Positions 25,801 to 30,717 of a stretch of 51,463 nucleotides of DNA are shown here, in pieces. This stretch comes from Deltaproteobacteria bacterium (lineage in GTDB: Bacteria > Desulfobacterota > Desulfovibrionia > Desulfovibrionales > Desulfovibrionaceae). The DNA is taken from contig JAITWK010000029.1 in assembly GCA_031285295.1 (NCBI GenBank), positions 1-51,463 on the forward strand, read 5' to 3'. Both the position numbers and the translations under genes were made by a program. Within the stretch, counting starts at the first letter, position 1, and each line of letters opens with the position of its first letter. The notes under the pieces were generated by a model. That model made no database searches and had not been told where the DNA came from. It saw only the letters and a program-made list of their open reading frames with translations.

Positions 25801-28154
25801 CCCGCGCTGTCGCCAAAATTCAGGGTAATGATCAAATCCTGGCTGATAAAGCCTTCGTCGTTAAAGCCCGCGTACATAGTATCCGCAGCGTTATCCGCCA
25901 GCTTGTGCGGATCTTCCAGCGTGATTTTGAACTCAAAATTGCTCTTTGGGCTGCCTTCGTAAAGGTCTTGCATCGCATCGTCAGTGCGTTCAATACCCAC
26001 CACCGGGCCATCAAGCAGGCCTTCTTCATTGACGACATGATCGCCAGCATGTTCTTCACTGCTATCATCGGTGACGGTAACGCCAGAGCCAGAGCCATCG
26101 TGGCCCACGCTGCCATTGTACGTGCCGTTATCCAGTTCCGCACCAACGAGATCCAGTTGAATCTCTTCGGGCGCTTCACCCTCAATATGGTCGTCGTTAA
26201 GTTTAAACTCGACTTCATATTCAAAGGGAGCTTCGGTTCCGAATGCATCGCCCGGACCCTCCACAATGAGAGTGCCATCAGCCGGGTTGTATGTGTAGGT
26301 CATGCCGTTGGCATCAGTGGAGGTGAGCACAGTGCTACCCGGTTCAGAGGTGAGCGTACCGGGCATGAAATAGTCAGCGGCATATAGGGTATCCGGATCA
26401 CCGTTCCAGATGGTAGCTTCGGAGGCAAAGTTGAAGTTCAGCGTTACCGTTGTGCCTGTCGCAATTTGTTCGGTGCAGGTCAGCATGAAGGAGAAGCTAT
26501 CCAGGCTTTCGTTCACATTCTCGCCCTGTGCGCTGACTATACCGTAAACCGGGTCGGGCAGGATTTCCACATTAACAGGGTCATTGACGGACTTCTGCGA
26601 TTCGTTGCCGCTTACGTCCTCAACAACCAGGGTAATGGTCTCGCCACTCTCGCCACCTTCGCTCACATCACCATTGATGTGCAGGGTGCCGGTAAAGTTC
26701 AGGTCTTCAAGGTCGCTCAGAAGGAAAGCATTGGTTCCATCGTTGTCGTGCGGGTCGCCGTTAGCGTCAACCCGGCCATGCAGGGTGATTTCAAAGCTGC
26801 CGTCCGCGCCGATTACCAGGGAACCATCCGGATTGGTTTCAAAGGAGACATAGCCTTCCGCGAGCAGATCCAGCAGTTCCTGGCTGGGCATAATATGGTA
26901 GTCCGCGCCGGATCCGTTGCTTGAATCACCCGCGCCCGCGCTGTCACCAAAATTCAGGGTAATGGTCAGATCCTGACTGATAAAGCCGCCGTTTTCGTAA
27001 CCTGCGTAGGAAGTATCCGCAGCATTGTCTGCCAGCTTGTGCGGATCATCAAGCGTAATTTTGAATTCGAAGCTGTTCTTGGGACTGCCTTCGTAAAGAT
27101 CTTGCATCGCGTCATCGGTTCTGGCAATGCCAACCACCGGGCCGTCCAGGGCATACAAATCCTGTGCATCATCCAGATGATTGTGGCCTGAACGATCATC
27201 ATCTTCAATGAAGTTAACTGTTGCCACCTGCCCGGTGCCACCCGCGACCGGACCGGCAAGGTCTACAACTTCAAAGGTAAGCTGTTCAAGATCGTCTTCG
27301 CTGATATGATCGTCAAAAACGTCGATGGCAATCTGACCGCCAGTGGAACCGGGGTTAAGCGTGATTACCAGCAGGCCGGTGGCTGGATCAAAAGTATAGC
27401 TGCCGCCTGCGAACGTGCCGCCGGGCAACGAGACATCGGCGCGGAACTCGTTGTCCGCACCAATCGCCTCAAGGAAATTCACATCTTCGATAACTTCGCC
27501 ATTGGGTCCAAGGCGACCGCCGCCCACCTGAATGGTTACGGTAATTTCACCGGGCGCGGGGATGGAAAGCTCCAGGTTGAGAAAAAGGCCGGTTTCATCA
27601 CTTTCGTTATAATCGGCAGCGCTGAGGAACAGGCCGCCCGAACCAGCAGATATTGAAAGGGTGGGATATTCGCCCTGATCTTCGCGGTCCGGCTCAAAAT
27701 CGCCAGCCCAGCGAAAAGGATCGAGCATGCCCAGGCGAGCCACGCCGGTCAGCAGAGAGCCGGGGTCGCCATCGTATTCGCCCACACCGGCGGAACCGGG
27801 ACCAGCCGCCGGGCCAGCCGCCGGTTCGGGCAAAGCGATATCGAAGGCGGCCAGTAATGCACCAGCCGGAGCCTGTGCACCGTCAGGCAACACAAAGGCG
27901 AGGTCGCTATCCTGATCCACAAATTCAAAAAAGTCGGTAACAGTTACGGTACCGCCATTTTCAAAGGTAAACACCAGGTCGTTGCCCTGCTGGGAAACAT
28001 CGCTTGCTTCCGCCGGATCAAAAGCCAAATTGATTCTGGCTACGTCTTCCACTGCCGGAACACTAAGGTTTTGACCAGCAGCAGGCGCCGCTACAGTAAT
28101 GTCCTGCTCTGCAACCGCTTCACCGACTACGTTACGCATAGTTTCCTGAGACAT
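13881..28154 (-). CDS. Giant RTX adhesin 2 (LapA-like, type I secreted, 4757 aa)
   Basis: This is one uninterrupted frame of about half a megadalton, extremely acidic. The N-terminal ~150 residues match adhesin 1, including DLVFTFENGG, TVTDFFEFVDQ, ALLAAFDIALPEP and two PAAG sites (111-114, 115-118), and suggest an outer-membrane retention module with LapG-type cleavage. Residues ~337-1486 are three near-identical ~380-residue repeats starting DGPVVGI. Many diverged Calx-beta-like domains follow. RTX nonapeptides near 4595-4640 (GGAGNDILVGG, GGTGDNKLTGG) lead to the C-terminal type I signal region ending MIKSSTM, as in adhesin 1. GGGGGAGGAG precedes the ATG. The expected role is calcium-stiffened cell-surface attachment and biofilm formation. 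ABC/HlyD/TolC partners are not in the window. Confidence 0.92.
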   Translation of the reverse strand: MSQETMRNVVGEAVAEQDITVAAPAAGQNLSVPAVEDVARINLAFDPAEASDVSQQGNDLVFTFENGGTVTVTDFFEFVDQDSDLAFVLPDGAQAPAGALLAAFDIALPEPAAGPAAGPGSAGVGEYDGDPGSLLTGVARLGMLDPFRWAGDFEPDREDQGEYPTLSISAGSGGLFLSAADYNESDETGLFLNLELSIPAPGEITVTIQVGGGRLGPNGEVIEDVNFLEAIGADNEFRADVSLPGGTFAGGSYTFDPATGLLVITLNPGSTGGQIAIDVFDDHISEDDLEQLTFEVVDLAGPVAGGTGQVATVNFIEDDDRSGHNHLDDAQDLYALDGPVVGIARTDDAMQDLYEGSPKNSFEFKITLDDPHKLADNAADTSYAGYENGGFISQDLTITLNFGDSAGAGDSSNGSGADYHIMPSQELLDLLAEGYVSFETNPDGSLVIGADGSFEITLHGRVDANGDPHDNDGTNAFLLSDLEDLNFTGTLHINGDVSEGGESGETITLVVEDVSGNESQKSVNDPVNVEILPDPVYGIVSAQGENVNESLDSFSFMLTCTEQIATGTTVTLNFNFASEATIWNGDPDTLYAADYFMPGTLTSEPGSTVLTSTDANGMTYTYNPADGTLIVEGPGDAFGTEAPFEYEVEFKLNDDHIEGEAPEEIQLDLVGAELDNGTYNGSVGHDGSGSGVTVTDDSSEEHAGDHVVNEEGLLDGPVVGIERTDDAMQDLYEGSPKSNFEFKITLEDPHKLADNAADTMYAGFNDEGFISQDLIITLNFGDSAGAGDSSNESGADYHIMPSQELLDLLAEGVVSFETNEDGSLKIGADGSFEITLTGKVDANGDPHDTDNAFRLEDLDDLNFTGTLHINGDGAGESRENITLVVEGVSGNESQVANNDPINVEILPDPVYGIELREQDGLELGEQGGSINESRDGFSFTLTCDKEIVEGTTVTLTFNFATEATIWNGDPDTLYAADYFMPGTLTSEQGSDVLTSTDANGMTYTYDPTSEPATFTVSGPADAFSGTEAPFEYPVTFPLNDDHIEGEAPEEIQLDLVGAELDNGTYNGSVGHDGSSETVTITDDDSEEHAGDHVVNEDGLLDGPVVGIARTDENVLYEGSPKSSFEFKITLDDPHKLADSAADTTYTGFNDEGFISQDMTITLNFGDSAGAGDSSNESGADYHIMPSPGLLDLLAEGRVSFETNEDGSLKIGADGSFEITLIGKVDANGDPHDTDNAFRLENLDDLNFTGTLHINGDGAGESGENITLIVEGVSGNESQVANNDPINVEILPDPVYGIELREQNGLELGEQGGSINESLPGFFFTLTCDREVAPGTDVTLHLTLATEGAIWDGTPATLHTADYFMPGTDKDNPPSVDENGVMTSTDNGMTYTYNPADGTLTVEGKASAFTDANDDGEFEHNINFPLNDDHISKEDPEGITLAVESAELSDGTYSGTVGHNDSPAKVTVIDDSGEHAEHSGDNETGILDGPVVGILVNGKSTASGEESTDPKTMFDFKITLTDPHTGEAYMGYDDGDTRLENDNLLSENMVLTIFVGRNSVDNNDNDFEFDYDKLTELAEAGVLEFWPINDNKTGNISGFTITLFGREDLTLEDIAAGKKPFDLNDAEDLVVTAVVTDDKVTELDGEPITLTVTTNGGNESSIGDNASATATIEPDNYDNLNGPVVHLGVNSIDESALVDPENATADNATGKISIELRNKANNADLSADEGVPMVVTIGGGESNAVYGAANPSGNEELSSTVDYYLGGNWTATGNPGEYTATFTAYGPNGQEYEVEVTRQDGENGCTLSFTMPEGATHLDLPYTANDDVYEADKDVKDSFEVSIELGAKGTNEDGDTLAYGEATLANPDDGEHSLSSKSETAVIRDDIRGENELNPADFDGPWVSIASGNLNAEDKQIVQESSGKTLDFVVALKDPADPDGDLYNCNEDVTVNIKIDGGEGFTMSDLFAPAADGSMNPEITIVFYDAAGNKVGDTTISLDDEGVAWDAEGNITVVMPEGSASAQISVPVNDDPLGGHAENEGSESITLEITGIEGNEARAEGNTTATATITDDDNSEGQEYDGVQIGLGWVDATVSGAYGAELSEGINRTMGLEFYDKGGNKITDANAATMNPYAGYSANNALPEDTTITLTFKNTEGNDLSYSLNNDLTKMIQAGKVTITIGDVTYDGDDITALNKALMAIGLDGESQEVEITLVGGKFGSSPTDWNDVKFTELTHGDNVNEHNKGDTPYEGDKASEQMSVEIKEIDGNNESTIMEGKDRIDGTVLDRADGELALTGGGYVAEDGVWGFDIKVSYKDGEKENNPTDTVVPDATAINLPGETVHFQLRFTDSTAMAHGDEYTISAYDLFLSLNGFTEESAPFSREDYEDMISGASSADLQTIAENENDDELDPMIIVGGDWESGDSSAIFDVYVPESRWPEDGNLHFDIGANPGVGIGSDQDGFQVEMLNPYDDANPAYDIKGEIIEAGGEEEATLQAGYITMSLEGTPVIYEDEDQGGAGSNVANYHVNFASSQATGSWEAAADITFSMKIDMKGRTFDQDLTDNIVDGKDNSTVGDIAISGIGDYTSVNDPGDETSLLNMLNAWYEAQPEYGGYVHVEGVEIDAKGNLVIDYKIDEGYDLSQGVDLNIKALDDSIDDNNEGFTVQISGADSKDDVLDIRVGGAAGPRDQDTVIRDETPQDAIEHRNGFAIALDNAAGFEAHVFDGDEKTEIFVPVHAFILGDETNADLGIEKNAPLTLDALIAVYEAATGNELAGNLTAADFASQPLSPEAQALFDFIEANYSPTQPITVGYDLNDGSAEAGKDYMNSGSHEINPGEWDLVIDENGVYFEASGSNGIPIETIQDFDKEGDENLSIALNDNTHGNESRPYTPEDGDQSSTSNVVIWDYHDGPKVTGFGPVTGVVMEPIVQDHSNQYDVIYETVEGKIAHISIAPTSNAAAKDNDVAVWLEKPTGYGEDFVYGEGVYYRDVNGDYFTFNPETGLIDKPIDIDDISDNRGNDFDSEAAELGEGFFVMYEEHHPSENATPAEIDLIILNPDMSEEDIHLAGTKVVGSGSSSNVGDLSIEVEITTEVIEIPGDPIYVSASRSVPYSIETDMPASEDMIVAFADNSTAEYGKDYVFGEGVYKIDENGDVINMATGEVVTSDFAKYEDLPDSGYFVVIPEGSSKAEFEVKVLHDNDTANERGGDIAGSEDIILNITEVIGSEAAVETPDGLIPWDPETRFEYKFADDDGVKQTVIVDPVAGQYILEDGTKVDFNSNHDWLPANPPTAEEAAQNNGSGTSQSTIQDDNEGPLVSVDGVDSEGNISLGLEGFCNEDVNVTITLRYMEGGELKTVTLDRPAVIAADELTSGKVDLASLLGPDQDLPNGDFYVTITSEGGETIVDTTPTFVQGEGGSGTYDEFVVSGFEGNTITEGGASAEYTFTLGNVTDNNVPGDAEFTIHFLEGSAGEEDMEGGSLGSITVTIPKAVLDGLNGDTSFTIKDGGVYLGDTRVSDIEGDLPKAVLDGRIEGDETFHAIITGGNGVDIADGVATTTVKDATEAKVVLFMKTEGEDGNPVYTPLEGMQLEEGADVNIVARLVQDNGDGTYTPVTSDKNLFFDVHYNGAGENPAENADFNGNSMICFKPGESEASIDLSIINDMRTEGNEDFSINVSLSADSVKDYPNLATSIVDGPGANVTITEQVENGPVIKWNSANSVSEIGELVVSIASYNSEHDGVRQVVEENAVMTFEITPNGDTDLAGDIYSITVDGNTYIINNDGTIDPANGIVKYENGNLTVTVTMDGGTAVDQFVIKAENDRLTENDSFTIELKDVRGSESTPEADNDKNITISDDHDGYNITMSALNGIEGETAGVVLNFAGGKAPDEDVALTLKVNDASLDLIDETGEVKVTLPGGEALDAEFVSYNPETGELTLTLPAGMDPGQVKVEFPLKDDAVIGDKSFEVTLVPDGAFAGEMKLGGLPLFNSEFFEEQSASAGNGGSTTFEVTHTEGSGSLGGVVGSVDIKLDNVDPDVVQEVVVTVNGKETSFKPDADGNWEGATDNGLTLNLDELGSDYQVQVVYKAPETQAEADAIADAKSDLSVSASMGAGASAGATVQVKDDTDTVDGPTLGLPLDTPGVEALDGPTIGLALDADNMMEGGKLGGTLTITPSGLNGDTTTETVEDIRITLQVEQNPDGSYPSVTLSDGRTLQASNGQIMVDIPAGTDYSDGLRFTLNGRDNALLDNPNTSISIVKVEGLGRNGGIQYENIKYDGAEHEITVTNNLAASGPGFTVTAPASVEEGDIITFNINSADASILKQAAGEDVTVTIKLTGLAEGDVIQIGNGETITISAENLGENGMYVDSVVVTPNANGGIPTIPVRVTPLDPDSPVGDREISAEVVGVDTFETLGNSPAKTVTVNNNDSVELSMLRVGEYNAENQSMMFTIALAAAGFDMSNGLPEALTFKLDLGQMTADEQEALAASMSATSGVNAEYSDENGFTVTLEQGYSGEELTFDVPVSENGEYAVKIAGVEASDLIANSVNPVDNGYTFDSVVGQGVADTNIGTEEVPVMVEVLEGGAESDIIVASDVDTMLIGGAGNDILVGGAGNDILYGGTGDNKLTGGTGEDLFVFGADDMGEFTNIITDFELGQDSIMLEGILANSEEAMDDLLANSSLIDTGNVKTMTITGDDDTVLTATFAPDGQLNLNINMGGNEQNIEVNFVNENGNFGGSGTSYADLDDDAARAILEAMIKSSTM
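23696..27147 (-). repeat. Three tandem ~1.15-kb repeats in adhesin 2
   Basis: Units run roughly 26012-27147, 24855-26011 and 23696-24854, each coding for a DGPVVGI-to-GLL block with PHKLAD, ADYHIMP, VEILPDPVYGI, LYAADYFMPGT and LNDDHIEGEAPEE. Marker sequences recur at spacings of 1134 and 1152 bp. Copies 2 and 3 match almost base for base over long stretches. The third copy diverges in its second half. Confidence 0.9.
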
Positions 28155-28334
28155 GCTCCTCCCCCTTTGAATGGCTTAAAATGCCTGTTTGTTTGCAAAT
28201 ATAAAAGATTATGGGCGTGCAACCTTGCGGCTGCCTTGCCCGTACATACAAATAATACCAATTTAATAGAGATTAAAGCCAATGCAACGCCTGGCTTACG
28301 CCATCCCCCCCGGGCATGTGGGTAATTCTTATCT
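28155..28334 (-). promoter_or_regulatory. Structured 5' leader of adhesin 2
   Basis: The predicted ~180-nt leader contains a G7 tract (28305-28311), a UGGC-GUAA-GCCA hairpin (28292-28303), and a 29-nt hairpin closed by GGGC/GCCC with a perfect GCAA tetraloop (28213-28241). Against adhesin 1, the fourth closing pair changes from U-A to C-G, a compensatory change that supports an RNA structure. No known riboswitch family was recognised. Confidence 0.5.
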
Positions 28335-28340
28335 ACACAA

Positions 28341-28368
28341 AAGATAAAAAAATACTCCACACTGACAA
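28341..28368 (-). promoter_or_regulatory. Candidate promoter of adhesin 2
   Basis: TTGTCA (28363-28368), a 16-nt spacer and TATCTT (28341-28346) lie on the minus strand. The same spacing and position occur upstream of adhesin 1, and TTGACC-16-TATCTT is found before topA. Confidence 0.5.
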
Positions 28369-28533
28369 ATGCATCGATTTATTTTTTACTACAACGCGTA
28401 AAAAAATATGTCCACACTTTTTGCGTAAAAAAATGCAAAAACCGATACTTTTTTTCAATGCACTCTTTTTGTTCCGCAAAAAAAAAATTCCTGCTAAAAG
28501 GAGCCAACCGCTTAAACACTCTGGAGGTGTCAC

Positions 28534-29331
28534 ATGCGCCTGATCGTCATAGCGCCACGCGGAAAAATGGGGTTGTTAATCACCCGGCTTGCCCATGCGG
28601 ACCCCCGCTTTGAACTGGTGGCCGGAATTGGTCCAAAGGGTCGCGCCTATATCGGACGTGACCTTGGTGTAGTGGCCGGACTAGGCGAAGGAATAGGAGT
28701 TTCTATATCGGATGATCTCGCTTCTGTAATTGACGGCTGCGATGCGATCATCGACTTCTCCATCCGCGAAACCTCCATGCAGGTTCTGAAGCTGGCCGTT
28801 GAACATAAAAAGGCACTGGTGTGCGGCACCACCGGTTTCAACGCGGAAGAGCGGGCGGCCTTTGCCAAAGCGGCAGAGGTAATTCCGGTCATGCTGGCCG
28901 CCAACACCTCCAAGCTGGTTAACTGCATGAACAAACTGCTGGAGATTTGCGCCAAAACATTGGCCGATGAGGCTGATATAGAAATTATCGAGATGCACGA
29001 CCGCGACAAGCTGGACGCCCCCAGCGGCACCTCAAAAGAGATGGGGCATCTGCTGGCCGAAGCCATGGGCAAGGAAATTGGCGATCTGGCCGTATATGGC
29101 CGTGAGGGAAGCGGCGTGCGCAAGCCGGGCAGCATTGGCTATCACTCGGTACGCGCGGGCAGCACGCCTTCCAGCCACATCGTTATTTTTGGCTGCGCGG
29201 GCGAACGCCTGGAAATAGCCCACCACAGCTACAACTGGGAGTGCTTCGCGCGTGGGGCTTTATCCTGCGCCCTGTTTCTGGAAGGTAAAAAGCCGGGGTC
29301 GTATAGCGTTAAAGACGTTTTAGGGATGTAA
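28534..29331 (+). CDS. dapB: 4-hydroxy-tetrahydrodipicolinate reductase
   Basis: This enzyme reduces the cyclic dihydrodipicolinate-pathway intermediate with NAD(P)H toward diaminopimelate and lysine. The nucleotide-binding loop is VIAPRGKMG, where GRMG is usual. VCGTTGF is intact. The catalytic segment reads EMHDRDKLDAPSGTS: the catalytic histidine and lysine of the E. coli HHRHK motif are kept, but two other histidines are aspartates. The usual ANFSxGVN is changed to ANTSKLVN. The length (265 aa) is typical. GGAGGTG precedes the ATG by 4-6 nt. The LysE-type exporter follows 5 bp downstream. Confidence 0.9.
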   Translation: MRLIVIAPRGKMGLLITRLAHADPRFELVAGIGPKGRAYIGRDLGVVAGLGEGIGVSISDDLASVIDGCDAIIDFSIRETSMQVLKLAVEHKKALVCGTTGFNAEERAAFAKAAEVIPVMLAANTSKLVNCMNKLLEICAKTLADEADIEIIEMHDRDKLDAPSGTSKEMGHLLAEAMGKEIGDLAVYGREGSGVRKPGSIGYHSVRAGSTPSSHIVIFGCAGERLEIAHHSYNWECFARGALSCALFLEGKKPGSYSVKDVLGM

Positions 29332-29336
29332 TCAAA

Positions 29337-29924
29337 TTGGTAAATCTAAGCGCTTTCATAACCTTTGTACTGCTGGCCTCGTTCACACCGGGGCCAAACA
29401 ACATCATGGGCCTTACCCTGGCCGGACGAATGGGCTTTGGGCATTTCATGCGCACCTATATGGTGGGCATGTTTTTGGGCTGCTTGCTGCTCATGATAAT
29501 CAGCGCCTACCTGTGCCTGTTGCTGTTCAACCTGATTCCAAAAATTGAGCCTTACATGCGCTGGGGCGGATTCGCCTATATCATGTATCTGGCCTGGATT
29601 ATTTACCGCGATAAACCTAGCGGCGAAAAACGCCCCCTGCTGCGTCCGGATAGCATACTTGCCGGAGCGGTCATGCAGTTTTTGAACGTCAAAGGAATTT
29701 TATATATTGTAACTTCCTTTTCCACCTTCATCATTCCCAGCTACAACGACACCTTCACTCTGGGCCTGTTCGCGGTAGTGCTTACAATCACCTCCTGCCT
29801 GGCCACGACAACCTGGGCGGGCATGGGCGTGGCCCTGCAACGGGTGTTTACCGCCCACCCCAAAGCCACTAATTTAATTATGGCTCTGCTGCTGGTGTAT
29901 TGCGCGTGTACGCTGGTGGTTTAG
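29337..29924 (+). CDS. LysE/RhtB family amino-acid exporter
   Basis: This inner-membrane exporter has about six hydrophobic segments. The family signature near the N-terminus, SFTPGPNNIMGLTLAGR, is clear at residues 15-31. The frame begins with TTG at 29337. AGGGA within the last codons of dapB serves as its ribosome site, so the two genes are probably co-translated. Being next to dapB could suggest export of lysine or a related amino acid, but members of this family export many substrates. The length of 195 aa is normal. Confidence 0.88.
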   Translation: MVNLSAFITFVLLASFTPGPNNIMGLTLAGRMGFGHFMRTYMVGMFLGCLLLMIISAYLCLLLFNLIPKIEPYMRWGGFAYIMYLAWIIYRDKPSGEKRPLLRPDSILAGAVMQFLNVKGILYIVTSFSTFIIPSYNDTFTLGLFAVVLTITSCLATTTWAGMGVALQRVFTAHPKATNLIMALLLVYCACTLVV

Positions 29925-29945
29925 GGGGGATTAAACTCGAAGACT

Positions 29946-29987
29946 AAAACGGCTGGTAGTGCCATTGTGCGCTACCAGCCGTTTTTT
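29946..29987. terminator. Bidirectional terminator between the LysE-like gene and higA-like gene
   Basis: AAAACGGCTGGTAG (29946-29959) pairs perfectly with CTACCAGCCGTTTT (29972-29985). A-tracts and T-tracts flank both sides, so it can stop both convergent transcripts. Confidence 0.9.
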
Positions 29988-29996
29988 TCACTGATT

Positions 29997-30302
29997 TTAT
30001 AACGATACCTGAGGGCCGCCAGCTACCGGAACAAGCTCAATACGCAATTTCGCGTGGGTAGCCTCTGCAACGCGTTTCAATGTGGAAACGGAAGGCGTGT
30101 GGGCACCTGATTCCAGACGAGCGATAACGGATTGTGTTGTGCCTATTTTTTCAGCCAATTCTTTTTGCGACATTCCGGCAGCTACACGAGTGCGGATAAT
30201 TTCGCGGGCAATGGCAAATTCCTCTCTTGCCTCTTCCCACGCAGCAGCAAATTCAGGATTCTCCAGCATCTTGGGCAGGCTATCTAGTAAACGTCTGGTC
30301 AT
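29997..30302 (-). CDS. HigA-like antitoxin, XRE helix-turn-helix
   Basis: This 101-aa protein carries an HTH_3 domain at about 45-95 (GMSQKELAEKIGTTQSVIAR, then LESGAHTPSVSTLKRVAEA). The N-terminal ~40 residues likely bind the toxin. It follows the toxin gene after 3 bp, with GGAGGA overlapping the toxin stop. This toxin-first order is typical of higBA. It is expected to neutralise the toxin and repress the shared promoter at 30666-30693. Confidence 0.88.
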   Translation of the reverse strand: MTRRLLDSLPKMLENPEFAAAWEEAREEFAIAREIIRTRVAAGMSQKELAEKIGTTQSVIARLESGAHTPSVSTLKRVAEATHAKLRIELVPVAGGPQVSL

Positions 30303-30305
30303 AAT

Positions 30306-30647
30306 TTATTCCTCCACTGTCCGCATGCGATCCAGGGCAACAGCAATTTCATTGCGTGGCGTTTTATCGGATTGTTTTTGAAAGTACCGTAAAACAATCA
30401 CACGCCGCCCGGTTATTGTGCAGTACAATCCTCGCCCCAAACCGGACTTGGCCTTTACGCGCAATTCCCACAACTTGCCCTGGAGATGCTTTACATAAGG
30501 TTCATGCAGGGAGGTCAGGCCAACATCTTCTATCAGAGTCGCCAAATGCATGAATTTCGCTTGAATATCTGCGGGGAGGGAGTCAAATTCGGCATCCACA
30601 ATCTCATTGAGATTCTCGACAACCCATGCGGTTCCAGGCCCAAGCAT
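30306..30647 (-). CDS. HigB-like toxin, phage-derived Gp49-like (RelE superfamily)
   Basis: The 113-aa product has the family core: helices first, then LQGKLWELRVKAK, GRGLYCTITGRRVIVLRYFQKQSDKTP. This is the beta-sheet of RelE-fold ribosome-dependent mRNA endonucleases, with basic residues (R, K) at expected catalytic places. The start has AAGGA about 7 nt upstream. It is the first gene of the pair with the XRE antitoxin and is transcribed from a promoter carrying an inverted-repeat operator. Confidence 0.88.
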   Translation of the reverse strand: MLGPGTAWVVENLNEIVDAEFDSLPADIQAKFMHLATLIEDVGLTSLHEPYVKHLQGKLWELRVKAKSGLGRGLYCTITGRRVIVLRYFQKQSDKTPRNEIAVALDRMRTVEE

Positions 30648-30665
30648 AACCTATCCTTTTGCCTA

Positions 30666-30693
30666 AAAATAGCATTTTTGCTATACTTGTCAA
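30666..30693 (-). promoter_or_regulatory. Promoter and operator of the HigBA-like pair
   Basis: TTGACA (30688-30693), a 16-nt spacer and TATTTT (30666-30671) lie on the minus strand. The perfect inverted repeat ATAGCA-4-TGCTAT (30669-30684) covers the -10 and spacer. This placement suits autorepression by the HTH antitoxin. Confidence 0.7.
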
Positions 30694-30717
30694 GAGAGAC
30701 AAAAAACAGACAGGACC

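Larger units (their letters stand above)
28155..28533. other. Divergent intergenic region between adhesin 2 and dapB
   Basis: The left half carries the adhesin leader and promoter. The right half (28370-28533) is AT-rich with an A10 run (28478-28487) and the dapB Shine-Dalgarno. I see no clear dapB promoter and no coding frame. Confidence 0.7.
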
